Shown: positions 27,249 through 36,427 of the stretch, piece by piece
Layout: the number at the start of each line of letters is the position of its first letter
Position numbering within the stretch: the stretch's first letter is position 1
Source of the DNA: Arthrobacter endolithicus
GTDB taxonomy: Bacteria; Actinomycetota; Actinomycetes; Actinomycetales; Micrococcaceae
NCBI RefSeq assembly: GCF_026627425.1
Contig: NZ_JAPNLH010000015.1
Location: 34,448-98,447, forward strand
Direction of reading: 5' to 3'
DNA: 64,000 bases
Translations under genes and position numbers: made by a program
Notes under the pieces: model-generated
Databases searched by the model: none
What the model saw: the letters and a program-made list of their open reading frames with translations, nothing else
What the model was told of the DNA's origin: nothing

Positions 27249-27279
27249 GGCCGGCCGGCTCCTGCCCTGCGGGCCGGCC
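27249..27279 (-). repeat. Intercistronic GGCCGGCC repeat, hairpin-forming
   Basis: Two copies of the self-complementary GGCCGGCC (27249-27256 and 27272-27279) lie in the gap between the ligase and the acyl-CoA dehydrogenase. They can pair into a GC stem with a 15-base loop. It could trim or partly terminate the long transcript. Confidence 0.35.
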
Positions 27280-27292
27280 ACGGCGGGGACGT

Positions 27293-29374
27293 TCAGTCGA
27301 GCACTATGCGTGCGTCCAGGGCGATGGCCCGGTCCGGCGTCGCTGCGACCGGGTTGCATTCAATTTCGCTGATTTCCGGGTGTGCGGCAGCAAGTTCGGA
27401 GAGCCGGGCAACGACGTCGGCCGCGGCATCCACGTCCACCGGAGGCCGGCCGCGGGCGCCCGTCAACAGGGCAGCGCCGCGCAGCGAGAGCAGCAGATCG
27501 CGGGCCTGCGCGGACGAGACGGGGCCGAGCGCGCAGCGGACATCGCGCAGAATCTCCGCGAAGACGCCACCGAGGCCCACCAGCACAATCGGACCGAAGC
27601 TTCGGTCGCGTCTGACTCCCACCAGCAGTTCGACGGCGCCGGTCAGATCCGCCATTTCCTCCAGCGAGCACGACGGCGGCGCAAGCCGGTTCTGTACGTC
27701 GTGCCAGGCGGCCAGCAGACTGTTGGCGTCCTGAAGGCCCAGGATCACCCCGCCACGGTCGCTCTTGTGCTCGTCGCCGAGCGCCTTGAGGACCAGGGGG
27801 AACTTCAGCCCGGCGGCCGCGGCCAGCAACTGTTCCTTGCTGCTGACCTCCACGGCCGGGACGAAGGGAATTCCGGCCCCGCTCAGCAGCCGGCGCGAGG
27901 CGTAGTACCCGGTGTCCGTAAGCGGATCGGCAGGTCGGGGCAGCTCGGGGACCCCGGTTGCCGGCTCGGTGTGCCGCCGTACCAACCGCCCCAGCGCCCA
28001 GGCCGCCTCCTCAATCCCCCGATATACCGGAATGCCGCCGTCCCGGAGGGTATCCGCGGCCGCGGACTGCCAGTTCATTGTCTGCACCACCACGGTTCCG
28101 CCGCCGGCCCTGGTGGAGCCGGCCATCTCCCGGGCGGCGTCGATCTCGCGGGCCGCCAGTTCGGGCCCGTAACTGCCGTAGCCGCCGAAGTAGCCGCTCA
28201 TCAAGGTGGCATCAACATCCGCGCTGCCGGTGAGGTGGTCCAGGACCCGGGCGAAGCACATGATGTCCTGCTCCCCGCCCCCTGCCACATCCACCGGGTT
28301 GCTCACCGCGGCCGTCGGCGGCAGTTCCGCGGCCACCGCGGCCTGCAGCGCAGGCGGGAATTCGACGACGTCAAGCCCCTGTGCCGCCGCACTGTCGCTG
28401 GCAACCGAGGCCTGCCCGCCGCCGTCGGCGAACACGGCCGTCCGGGCTCCCCGCGGTACCTTGCTGCGCACCAGCGCCTGCAACAGGTGCGCCATCTGCG
28501 CCGGAGACGAAACCTGCTCGATCTTCGCGGCGCGGCAGGCGGCCTCCACAACGATCCCGGAGGACACCATGGCCCCGGTGTGGGATTTGGCGTTGCGCAC
28601 CGAGGCATCGGTAGCACCGACCGTCAACAGCACAACGGGTTTGCCCGCCGCTGCGGCACGGGCCGCGGCGCGGGCGAATCGGCGGCCGTCACGGAAATCC
28701 TCGCAGTAAACGGCGATGGCGGCGGTGCCCTCGTGCGTGGCGTAGGCGTCAACCAGATCCGCGGCATCCAGATCCGCTTGGTTGCCCAGGCTGGCGAAAC
28801 GCGAGACGCCCATGCCATGGTCCACCAGCAAAGTGGCCAGTTCGAGAGCAAGATTTCCGCTTTGGGAAATCACGCCGATATTACCTACCGGGAATTCGTT
28901 GGAGGCAAGGGTCAGTCCGCTGCTGTGGTCCAGCACTCCTAGGCAATTGGGGCCCAGCATCCTCGCTCCGGCAGCACGGACCTTCGCGGTGATGCGCTGC
29001 TCCAGTCTGCGGCCTTCCTCGCCAGCCTCGCCGAGCCCGGCACTGATGCCGACGATGGCACGGGCACCGGCGGCGAGCGCGTCGTCAACCGCTTCCTCGA
29101 ACCCGGACACCGGGACCGCAATGACGGCCAGATCCACCTGGCTGCCGACGGAAACCACGCTCGGCGCCGCGGCCCTGCCCAGGACGGTCGCCCGGGTACG
29201 GTTGATCAGATGTACCGGTCTGTCACCTTTGAGCGCCTGCACGGCGATCCAGTTGCCGTATTTGCGGGTGTCGTCACTGGCACCGATGATGGCCACCGCG
29301 TTGGGTGCGAAGAGGGCATCCAGATTGCCTACGGTACTGCTTGAGGTGTTGATGTTCCCGATGGTGATTGTCAT
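27293..29374 (-). CDS. Acyl-CoA synthetase, NDP-forming (acetate-CoA ligase family)
   Basis: A 693-residue fused alpha-beta NDP-forming acyl-CoA ligase. The N-terminal CoA-binding domain shows VAIIGASDDTRKYGNW and GARMLGPNCLGVLD. The phosphohistidine loop is AKSHTGAMVSS, and the C-terminal ATP-grasp half has FPLVLKALGDEHKSDRGGV and EISEIECNPVAATPD. It activates a carboxylic acid to its CoA ester with ATP or GTP, keeping ADP and phosphate as products. It overlaps the upstream SDR stop by one base (TGATG). In this operon it should feed the dehydrogenase with the imported or hydrolysed acid. Confidence 0.9.
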   Translation of the reverse strand: MTITIGNINTSSSTVGNLDALFAPNAVAIIGASDDTRKYGNWIAVQALKGDRPVHLINRTRATVLGRAAAPSVVSVGSQVDLAVIAVPVSGFEEAVDDALAAGARAIVGISAGLGEAGEEGRRLEQRITAKVRAAGARMLGPNCLGVLDHSSGLTLASNEFPVGNIGVISQSGNLALELATLLVDHGMGVSRFASLGNQADLDAADLVDAYATHEGTAAIAVYCEDFRDGRRFARAAARAAAAGKPVVLLTVGATDASVRNAKSHTGAMVSSGIVVEAACRAAKIEQVSSPAQMAHLLQALVRSKVPRGARTAVFADGGGQASVASDSAAAQGLDVVEFPPALQAAVAAELPPTAAVSNPVDVAGGGEQDIMCFARVLDHLTGSADVDATLMSGYFGGYGSYGPELAAREIDAAREMAGSTRAGGGTVVVQTMNWQSAAADTLRDGGIPVYRGIEEAAWALGRLVRRHTEPATGVPELPRPADPLTDTGYYASRRLLSGAGIPFVPAVEVSSKEQLLAAAAGLKFPLVLKALGDEHKSDRGGVILGLQDANSLLAAWHDVQNRLAPPSCSLEEMADLTGAVELLVGVRRDRSFGPIVLVGLGGVFAEILRDVRCALGPVSSAQARDLLLSLRGAALLTGARGRPPVDVDAAADVVARLSELAAAHPEISEIECNPVAATPDRAIALDARIVLD

Positions 29375-30210
29375 CAGAGCTCCTTTGCTGGAACGGGACG
29401 GCCGGAACCCCAGGCATTGGCTCCGCCGTCAATATCTATGGTGGTCCCGGTGATGTAGCGGGCGGCGTCGGTGGCCAGGAACGTAATGACCTCCGCAACG
29501 TCGCTGGGTTGGCCGAGCCGGCCCAGCGGGACACCCTGCTCCCACTCGAGCCGTGCCTGGGCGGAATACTGGTCCAGGCCTTCGCTGATGATGCTGCCGG
29601 GTGCGACCGCAACGGAGCGGATTCCATAACGGCTCCACTCCAGCGCCAGCCCGGACGCCAAATTTTCCACAGCTGCCCTGGCCGCGGTGGCATGCACCAT
29701 GCCCGGGATGCCGCGGTGCGGTGAGAATGCCATGAAAACGATGAGCCCGGACCTGTTGGGAATCATGCTGCGCGTGGCCACCTCACGGGTGACGTTCCAG
29801 ACCGACTCGACGGACAGCCGATGGACAGCCCGCCAGCCGTTCACACTGATCTCCTCGGCCGGGGCCTGGAATTGGCCGCCGGCGTTGTTGACCAAAACAT
29901 CGATCCGGCCAAACGTTGCCAGCGCCTGATCCACCAGCTCCGTCACCTGCTCGGGCTCCCGGATGTCACCGGCCACTGTCTGGGCCTCACCCCCTGCCTG
30001 GCGGACCAGCTCGGCGGTTTCCTTTAACAGCGCCTCACGCCGCCCGGCCAGCACCACTTTTGCTCCGGTCCGTGCCACGGAAAGGGCTGTTGCCCGCCCG
30101 ATGCCGGTGCCCCCTCCGGTGATCAGCACGATTTTATCCGCGAGTGCCTCGGGGTGGAAGCTGGACCGCACGGTTGGTTCTTCTGCCGGAGCGCTGCGCA
30201 GACCCGTCAC
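29374..30210 (-). CDS. SDR-family, 2,4-dienoyl-CoA reductase-like
   Basis: A 278-residue SDR with cofactor loop TGGGTGIGRAT and VNNAGGQFQAP. The tyrosine-lysine pair of classical SDRs is missing: the place reads GMVHATAARAAVENLA, with histidine for tyrosine and no lysine four residues later. FMAFSPHRGIPGMVHA resembles the altered active site of dienoyl-CoA reductases. That would suit an operon that degrades an unsaturated acid. GTGA overlaps link it to the transporter ATPase. A non-catalytic or differently acting SDR is also possible. Confidence 0.82.
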   Translation of the reverse strand: MTGLRSAPAEEPTVRSSFHPEALADKIVLITGGGTGIGRATALSVARTGAKVVLAGRREALLKETAELVRQAGGEAQTVAGDIREPEQVTELVDQALATFGRIDVLVNNAGGQFQAPAEEISVNGWRAVHRLSVESVWNVTREVATRSMIPNRSGLIVFMAFSPHRGIPGMVHATAARAAVENLASGLALEWSRYGIRSVAVAPGSIISEGLDQYSAQARLEWEQGVPLGRLGQPSDVAEVITFLATDAARYITGTTIDIDGGANAWGSGRPVPAKEL

Positions 30211-32054
30211 AGCGCACGCGCCTGAAGCTCGTCGGCGGCAGTGGGGCCCGCCCCGGCAGCTGCCGTCCGCGGCCCGGCGTACAGCCGGCTGGGCAGTTGG
30301 AAGTTCGGCGTGGCCTTCATCAGCGAGCGGGTGTAATCATGCTGCGGGTTGGCAAAAACGTTCGCCACATCCCCAAACTCCACAATCCTTCCCTGTTCCA
30401 GGACAGCTACCTGCTGGGCAATGTTGCGCACCAGGGCAATGTTGTGCGTGATGAACAGCAGCGTCAGCCCCATCTCGGCCTGCAGGCTCCGGAGCAGATC
30501 CACCAGTGAGGACTGGACCGAGACATCCAGTGCGGAAGTAATTTCGTCACAGATCAGGACCTCCGGTTCGGTGGCCAGGGCGCGGGCGATCGCAACACGC
30601 TGGCGCTCACCGCCGCTGAGTTGGTCCGGATACCGCAGCGCGTGATCGGGCCGCAGCGACGCACGTTCCAGCGCGTTGCCCACAATCTCGCGGGAATTTT
30701 TGACCCTGCCGCGAACGGCAATGACGGGCTGCAATATCAGCTCCTCGACGGTGCGGCGCGGGTTCAGGGACTCGTACGGGTTCTGGAAAATATACTGGAC
30801 CCGGCGGCGTTGCTCCTTGCTGCGCTTGAAGCTGCTGGCGGCCAATGGCACCCCGTCCAGCAGCAGTCCGCCGGTGAAATTGTGGTGGAGCCCGGCGATG
30901 CAGCGGCTCAGGGTGGTCTTACCGGAACCGGATTCACCCAGTAGAGCTACGCAATCACCGGTGTAGACGGACAAATCGATATCCTGCAGCACGGTGTTGC
31001 TGCCATAACCCGCCTTGAGCGCCTTGATCTCAATGGCAGGCCGTCCCGAGGCACCCCGGGCCGAATGTGCGCGGTTCGGCTGCGCAGCGATCGCGGGCAA
31101 CGGCGTATCTGCCTTGAAGCAACGCACGCTGTGGCGCTCTCCCACGTCGGTGACGCCGGGCGGGGCCACCGTGCAGCCGGCATCAGCGAGCGGGCAGCGG
31201 GGTGCGAAAGCACAACCCTGCGGCCGGGCCAGCGGCGAGGGCGCGTTGCCGGGAATGCCGACCATCGGGCGCTTGGCTTCCAGATCCGGTACCGCCAGCA
31301 GCAGCCTGGCAGTGTACGGATGCGCCGGGTTGGCGAGGACGTCAGCGGTACTTCCGATCTCCACGATCCGGCCCGAATACATCACTGCGATCCGATCGGC
31401 CAGTTCGGCCACCACCGCCATGTCGTGGCTGATGTACACGGCGGCACAGTCATAGGTCTTACACATGTTCCGGACCGTCTGCAGGACATGCTCCTGCGTG
31501 CTGACGTCCAGCCCGGTGGTGGGTTCGTCCATGACAATCAGGGCCGGCCTGGCAGTGAAGGCCATGGCGACTGCGACGCGTTGCTGTTGGCCGCCGGAAA
31601 GCTGGTGCGGGTAGCGGCGCAGGAACGCGTCGTCGTCCGGAAGCGCAACCTCGCGGAGCACCTCCCGCACCCGGTTCAGCACCGTCTCGTGGTCACCGGC
31701 CAGGCATTCCGCCAGCTGGGTCCGGATGCGCAACGCCGGGTTCAGGGCCGACGCCGGCGACTGTGGAATGTAGGCAACAGTGCGGCCACGCAGTTCCCGC
31801 ACTTGGCGCCAGTGCAGGCCGGCCAATTCCTTGTCCCCTACGGTGACGCTGCCGCCGTCGACCTTTGTGCCTTCCTTGCAGTAGTTCAGCAACGCCAACC
31901 CCAGGGTTGTCTTGCCGGAGCCGGATTCGCCGACCACTCCAAGGATTTCTCCGGGTCGGACCTCGACGGAGAGTTCGTCGATAATAGCGGCCATCGAGGG
32001 GACGCCGATGATTTTCAGTTCCTCCACCACCAGAGTGGGTGCGCCGGTGCTCAT
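30207..32054 (-). CDS. Peptide/nickel-type ABC transporter ATPase, fused DppD-DppF
   Basis: A 615-residue protein with two complete ABC ATPase domains. Walker A is [10 protein letters not shown] in both halves, near residues 41 and 380. The signature motifs are [12 protein letters not shown] and [12 protein letters not shown], and Walker B is [12 protein letters not shown] and [12 protein letters not shown]. After the first half, a cysteine-rich segment ([15 protein letters not shown]) is the oligopeptide-transporter C-terminal motif. It energises the two permeases encoded just upstream. ATGA and GTGA overlaps tie it to both neighbours. The second half has DEITSALD where DEPTSALD is usual. 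Confidence 0.93.
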   Translation of the reverse strand: MSTGAPTLVVEELKIIGVPSMAAIIDELSVEVRPGEILGVVGESGSGKTTLGLALLNYCKEGTKVDGGSVTVGDKELAGLHWRQVRELRGRTVAYIPQSPASALNPALRIRTQLAECLAGDHETVLNRVREVLREVALPDDDAFLRRYPHQLSGGQQQRVAVAMAFTARPALIVMDEPTTGLDVSTQEHVLQTVRNMCKTYDCAAVYISHDMAVVAELADRIAVMYSGRIVEIGSTADVLANPAHPYTARLLLAVPDLEAKRPMVGIPGNAPSPLARPQGCAFAPRCPLADAGCTVAPPGVTDVGERHSVRCFKADTPLPAIAAQPNRAHSARGASGRPAIEIKALKAGYGSNTVLQDIDLSVYTGDCVALLGESGSGKTTLSRCIAGLHHNFTGGLLLDGVPLAASSFKRSKEQRRRVQYIFQNPYESLNPRRTVEELILQPVIAVRGRVKNSREIVGNALERASLRPDHALRYPDQLSGGERQRVAIARALATEPEVLICDEITSALDVSVQSSLVDLLRSLQAEMGLTLLFITHNIALVRNIAQQVAVLEQGRIVEFGDVANVFANPQHDYTRSLMKATPNFQLPSRLYAGPRTAAAGAGPTAADELQARAL

Positions 32055-32950
32055 GCTTTGACTCCTTCGTCGCTGCCGATGGCCGCCTTGGCCAGGCCAT
32101 CCGTGACAAGGTTGGTGCCAACGGTCAGTAGTGCGATGGCAATGACGGGCAGCGCCACCGACCACGGTGAAATGGTCAAGGCGATCCGGTTTTCGTTGAT
32201 CATCAGCCCCCAGTCCGCGGTGGGCGGCTGCAGGCCAAGACCCAGGAAACTCAATCCCGCTACCAGACCGATCGAGTACGTCAGCCGCAGGCCAAATTCA
32301 ACGGCCAGGGTACTGCTGATATTGGGGACAATTTCACCCACGAGAATCCGCCAGCGCGGGATACCCACCGATTCTGCGGCCTTGATGAAATCGCGTTCGA
32401 CGACGGAGAGCGCAGCTCCGCGGACCACCCGGGCCACGCGTGGCAGGTGGCCCAGACCGACCATCACTACGAGCAGCCACAGCTGCGGGCCGATGATGGA
32501 CAGGAACAGCAATGCCAGCACGATCTGGGGGAACGCCAGGGCAACATCGCCTGTGCGCATCAGCGCCTCGTCTAACCAGCCGCGGCGATACGCTGCGATC
32601 ACCCCGGTAAGTGCGCCCAAACCGACCCCGAGGCCGGTGGCCAGCACGGCCAGAATCATGAGCGTCTGGCCGCCGGCCAGGAATCTGGAGAGGACGTCAC
32701 GGCCCAGGTTATCCGTCCCGAACGGCCCTCCAACGCCCGCCGGGGAAAATGGCGCTGCCACAAACTCGGTGGGCGAATGCGGCGTCAGGTAGGGTCCGAG
32801 GAACGCCACCGCGAAGACCAAAATGCTCAGCACCAGGCCGATCACCGTCCGCTTGGACTTCAAAGACCGACGAAGCAGCCCTTCTTTACGTGCTGCACGC
32901 GATGGTGCCACGGACCTGGAGATAACCGAACCGGCCGTACCGTTGCTCAC
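32051..32950 (-). CDS. ABC transporter permease, DppC type
   Basis: A 299-residue inner-membrane permease with about six helices after a charged N-terminal tail. FGTDNLGRDVLSRFLAGGQ is the DppC/OppC N-terminal motif. The coupling loop is FIKAAESVGIPRWRILVGEI. It begins at a GTG (32950) overlapping the DppB stop by 4 bases. With DppB and the fused ATPase it forms an importer; such systems carry peptides, glycosides, opines and other compounds, so the ligand cannot be named. Confidence 0.93.
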   Translation of the reverse strand: MSNGTAGSVISRSVAPSRAARKEGLLRRSLKSKRTVIGLVLSILVFAVAFLGPYLTPHSPTEFVAAPFSPAGVGGPFGTDNLGRDVLSRFLAGGQTLMILAVLATGLGVGLGALTGVIAAYRRGWLDEALMRTGDVALAFPQIVLALLFLSIIGPQLWLLVVMVGLGHLPRVARVVRGAALSVVERDFIKAAESVGIPRWRILVGEIVPNISSTLAVEFGLRLTYSIGLVAGLSFLGLGLQPPTADWGLMINENRIALTISPWSVALPVIAIALLTVGTNLVTDGLAKAAIGSDEGVKA

Positions 32951-33921
32951 TGCGCTGTCCTTACTTTCGGGTTGGCCGCCAGGGTCACGACGTCGGCGAA
33001 GAGGTTTACGACGACGTAAAAGAGTGCGATGACGATGACCAGGGACTGGACAACCGGCAGGTCCCTGTTGGTCACCGCATCGATGAGCTGGAAGCCGATG
33101 CCGGGGAAGCGGAAAAGGTACTCCACGATGACAACGCCTCCGATCAGCCACGCCAGTTGTAGGGCCACCACCTGGGCGACGGGTCCGATCGCATTGGGAA
33201 TGGCGTGCCGCCAGATCACGGTCCGCTCCGGCAGGCCTTTAAGCCGCGCCTGCTGGACATACTGGCTGTCGAGGACCTCAAGCATGGTGGCGCGCATAAT
33301 GCGGATGATGTACGGAGAGACCGCCAGTACCAGGGTCAGAACCGGTAGAACCAGCTGAGCCGGATTACTCCAGACCTGTTGGCCCGGGATGAGCACGAAA
33401 ACCGCCGGGAAGAGGTGCAGGAATCCGGTGGCCAGCAGCAGCACCAGCAGCACTCCGACCACGAATTCCGGCAGCGAGGCGAGCACCAGGGTGATCACGC
33501 CGGTAACGTGGTCTACCGCCGTGTCTTTCTTCAGCGCACTCCAAGTGCCGATGAAAACGGCGAGCGGAATGGCGATGACGGCGGCGCAGAGCATCAGGAC
33601 GCTGGAGTTCAACAGCATCGGCGCAATCGTCTGGACCACAGGTTTGCCGCCCGCCAGCGATATACCCGGATTAAAAGTGATCAGCTTCCCCAGCCAGGCG
33701 AAATACTGCTCCGGCAAAGTGCCGCCCAGATGGAGCTGCTCGCGCAAGGCGGCCAGCCGCTCCGGTGTCGCCTCGCGGCCCAGGATGGCCTGGGCCGCGT
33801 CCCCGGGCAGTGCCTGCGTGGCCACGAAGACCACGATCGACACTACCCAGAGGGTAAAGAGGCCGAAGAGTGAGCGCCGCAGAAGCAGCCGGCGCATCCC
33901 CCCTGCGTTTGCTTTTGTCAT
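32947..33921 (-). CDS. ABC transporter permease, DppB type
   Basis: A 324-residue permease with six predicted helices. LLLRRSLFGLFTLWVVSI is the first helix. The coupling loop is YVQQARLKGLPERTVIWRHA, and YLFRFPGIGFQLIDAV is the conserved DppB C-terminal region. The ATG at 33921 overlaps the binding-protein stop (ATGA). An earlier in-frame ATG at 33933 falls inside the binding-protein gene and is not needed. Confidence 0.93.
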   Translation of the reverse strand: MTKANAGGMRRLLLRRSLFGLFTLWVVSIVVFVATQALPGDAAQAILGREATPERLAALREQLHLGGTLPEQYFAWLGKLITFNPGISLAGGKPVVQTIAPMLLNSSVLMLCAAVIAIPLAVFIGTWSALKKDTAVDHVTGVITLVLASLPEFVVGVLLVLLLATGFLHLFPAVFVLIPGQQVWSNPAQLVLPVLTLVLAVSPYIIRIMRATMLEVLDSQYVQQARLKGLPERTVIWRHAIPNAIGPVAQVVALQLAWLIGGVVIVEYLFRFPGIGFQLIDAVTNRDLPVVQSLVIVIALFYVVVNLFADVVTLAANPKVRTAQ

Positions 33922-35486
33922 TTGTTCAACCACACGTTGCGGAAGCCGAATGAGGTCAGCGGGATACCGCTCTTATCCGGGGTGAATCCGTTGACGGCGG
34001 AAGTGTAGGCGTCCACGCTGTTCGGGAAGCCCCAGATGATGTAGCCACCGCGGTCGAATTCGATTTGCTCGGCTTTCTGGATCAGGCCGCAGCGCGTGGC
34101 CTGATCTGTCGCCGCATTGGCCTGCCCGACCAGGTCGTTCCACTCCTTGTCATCCCAGTGGGTCTCGTTGTAGGGCGAACTGGTGAAGCCGGATGCCGCG
34201 GTCTGCGGCAGGTAGTCGCGGGTAAACCAGAAGTCCTGGGAGAACGTCCACTTCGTGTACTGGTCCCCGTAGAACTCCCCCGGATCCACCTTCTTAACAT
34301 TGACAGTTACGCCGGCCGCCTTCGCCTGCTGGGCAAATACCTGGGCCGCTTCGACCAGCCCGGCGGCCGCGGCCGACGTCACCAGGTCCACGCTCAGATT
34401 AGACTTTCCGGCCTCAGCGAGCAGCTGCTTGGCCTTGTCAATGTCCTGGTTGCGCTGGGCGACGTCTTTTGGAAAGCACGCGTCGAACGGTGCATACATA
34501 TCGTTGCCGATGGTGCCGTGGCCGCCGAGGACCTGGTCAACCATTTGCTTGCGGTCCACGATCAGTCGGAAGGCCTGCCGGACCTTCGGGTCGTCAAAGG
34601 GTGCCTGGTCCACGCGCATGGTGAACGGCAGCCACGAGCCGGTGGCCGATTCGAGCACCTTTAGCTGCGGGTTGGCCTGGACCACATTGACCTGGCCCAG
34701 CGGCAACTGGTCTATGGCGTCCACCTGGCCGCCGAGCAATGCGTTTACCCGGGCCGTATCATCGGGGAAATCGATGATGGTGACCTTGTCCAGGTATGGT
34801 TGTCCGGCCCGCCAATAGTTCGGGTTTTTGGCGAAAGTGCTCTGTTGGCCCGGGGTGAAGCTCTCCGTCATGAACGGGCCAGAGCTCACAGGATTCTTGG
34901 GATCGTAGCCGATCGGCACGATGCCCGCGTTGTATTGCGCGATGATATCCGTGAAGGTGGCAAAGGGCTTGGTAAACGGAAAGACGATGGTCTGCGCATC
35001 GGTTGCCGTCATGGCATCCCGCTCCAAGCCGGCTAATGCCGTGGCGCCTGCCTGCGGATTCTTCGGATCCGTGATGCGCTTGAAGGTGAAAATGACGTCG
35101 TCGGCGGTGATCGGTTTCCCGTTGCTGAACTTCAGGCCAGCACGCAGGCGCACGGTCCAGGTCTTTGCATCGGCGGAGGGCGTGATTTTCTCCGCCAAAG
35201 CCATTTGAACCTTGTGGTCGTTGTCATAGCTGGCGAGCGTTTCGTAGAGCTGGATGGCCCGGGCTTCATCCGGGTGGGTGACCGGTGCATGGGCATCGAG
35301 AGTGTCCTTGGCGGATCCCCCGACAATGCCGACACGCAGGGTGCCTCCGGTCTTGGGCGCAGATCCGGCGCCGACATCCGCGGTGGGAGTACCGGCTGAG
35401 GAACAGCCTGTAAGGCCCATCAGTGCGACCGCTAACGTCACGGCGGTTAGTGTTTGAAGACTCCTGAAACGACGGTTCGCGGTCAT
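33918..35486 (-). CDS. ABC transporter substrate-binding lipoprotein, family 5
   Basis: A 522-residue solute-binding protein of the peptide/nickel family. A signal sequence ends in the lipobox LTGC, so it is an exported lipoprotein. GGTLRVGIVGG and AIQLYETLASYD are typical early segments, and LRAGLKFSNGKPITADDVIFTF is represented by its core GLKFSNGKPITADDV. It is the first gene of the leftward operon; a -10-like TATAAC (35557-35552) and a putative TetR operator lie 50-70 bp upstream. The ligand is unknown. Confidence 0.93.
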   Translation of the reverse strand: MTANRRFRSLQTLTAVTLAVALMGLTGCSSAGTPTADVGAGSAPKTGGTLRVGIVGGSAKDTLDAHAPVTHPDEARAIQLYETLASYDNDHKVQMALAEKITPSADAKTWTVRLRAGLKFSNGKPITADDVIFTFKRITDPKNPQAGATALAGLERDAMTATDAQTIVFPFTKPFATFTDIIAQYNAGIVPIGYDPKNPVSSGPFMTESFTPGQQSTFAKNPNYWRAGQPYLDKVTIIDFPDDTARVNALLGGQVDAIDQLPLGQVNVVQANPQLKVLESATGSWLPFTMRVDQAPFDDPKVRQAFRLIVDRKQMVDQVLGGHGTIGNDMYAPFDACFPKDVAQRNQDIDKAKQLLAEAGKSNLSVDLVTSAAAAGLVEAAQVFAQQAKAAGVTVNVKKVDPGEFYGDQYTKWTFSQDFWFTRDYLPQTAASGFTSSPYNETHWDDKEWNDLVGQANAATDQATRCGLIQKAEQIEFDRGGYIIWGFPNSVDAYTSAVNGFTPDKSGIPLTSFGFRNVWLNK

Positions 35487-35538
35487 AGACTGTGACTCCT
35501 GCGGCGATGAAGGATGAAGATCCGGGACCAACGCATCT

Positions 35539-35582
35539 GACTGACGCGTCGGTTATAGGACAGCCTTGTGTGTCAGATCACA
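35539..35582 (-). promoter_or_regulatory. Operon promoter region: putative TetR operator, -10 and CRP-like site
   Basis: GACTGACGCGTCGGTTA (35539-35555) matches 13 of 17 bases with a second site at 35730-35746 in front of the TetR gene. It overlaps TATAAC (35557-35552, leftward), which is a good -10. No matching TTGACA at proper spacing was found. TGTGTGTCAGATCACA (35567-35582) fits the CRP/GlxR pattern TGTGA-N6-TCACA with one mismatch. Repression by the divergent TetR protein and activation by a CRP-type factor are inferred. Confidence 0.5.
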
Positions 35583-35729
35583 CCTGTCAAGCCCCTGGCA
35601 TATTTGTGACGTGGATTCGCCTAAAGCTGCTGCATTTGAGCAGAAAGTAGGTCAGGAATATCGCCGTCGCCAGCCGTCCATCGCGAGTTTTAGACTGATT
35701 CCCGGCCAGTCAGGGCAACACATAATTCT

Positions 35730-35746
35730 GATTGACGGGTCAGTTT
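35730..35746 (+). promoter_or_regulatory. Second copy of the putative TetR operator
   Basis: GATTGACGGGTCAGTTT lies 58 bp before the TetR start and contains TTGACG, which could act as -35 with TAGACT (35753-35758) as -10 at a short 15-base spacing. The resemblance to the site before the operon suggests autoregulation. The remaining divergent region shows nothing else clear. Confidence 0.5.
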
Positions 35747-35803
35747 TGGCAGTAGACTACAGTCATCAACACAGGTCACGCTCTTCGCAGTGAAGGAACC
35801 GCA

Positions 35804-36421
35804 ATGAACGAAACTGCTGAATCCAGAGGGAATCAGGAACGCCGGAAAGCCATCCTTGACGCAGCGTGGCAGCTCATTGCCGAGCGTGGCTACCACCACG
35901 TACGGGTCCAGGATATTGCCAGAATCTGCGGCACCAGCACCGGTACGGTGCACTACTATTTTCCGGGAAAAGATGATGTCCTGCGCGAGGCACTCCGGTA
36001 TTGCGTCGACCAGGCATTTGAACGTCAGGGAGTCGCGCTCCGTCAGATCGATAACGCCCGCAAACGGCTTCTCGCCCTGATTGAAATGCAATTGCCGACC
36101 GGAACCCAGGTACGTAACGAATGGTCGATCTGGCTCCAATTCTGGGCCGAAACCTGCCTGAATCCCGAGCTCCGTCCGATCCACAATGATTTTTACGCTC
36201 GCTGGATGGATACCGTGGTCAGCATCGTACGACGTGGCCAACGGCAGGGCGTTTTCAGCGACGTGGACCCCGTCGATTTTGCCCGTCTGCTGACTTCCGC
36301 CACGGATGGTGCCGCCATCAAGATCCTGACCGGCGCACCCGATATGTCCGTCGATGCAATGCGTAACATGCTTGTGCGGATTTTGGACAAGGAACTCGCC
36401 CTGTCCAGCCCGGCCATCTGA
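35804..36421 (+). CDS. TetR-family transcriptional regulator
   Basis: A 205-residue TetR repressor. The helix-turn-helix is RVQDIARICGTSTGTVHYYF at about residues 43-62, followed by PGKDDVLREALRY. The C-terminal ligand-binding domain has ARWMDTVVSIVRRGQRQGVF, as in regulators of the BetI/AcrR-C branch. It is divergent from the transport and beta-oxidation operon, with a matching operator-like site before each. It likely senses the substrate or a CoA thioester. A Nudix gene follows after 6 bases, so both are probably co-transcribed. Confidence 0.93.
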   Translation: MNETAESRGNQERRKAILDAAWQLIAERGYHHVRVQDIARICGTSTGTVHYYFPGKDDVLREALRYCVDQAFERQGVALRQIDNARKRLLALIEMQLPTGTQVRNEWSIWLQFWAETCLNPELRPIHNDFYARWMDTVVSIVRRGQRQGVFSDVDPVDFARLLTSATDGAAIKILTGAPDMSVDAMRNMLVRILDKELALSSPAI

Positions 36422-36427
36422 ACCGCA

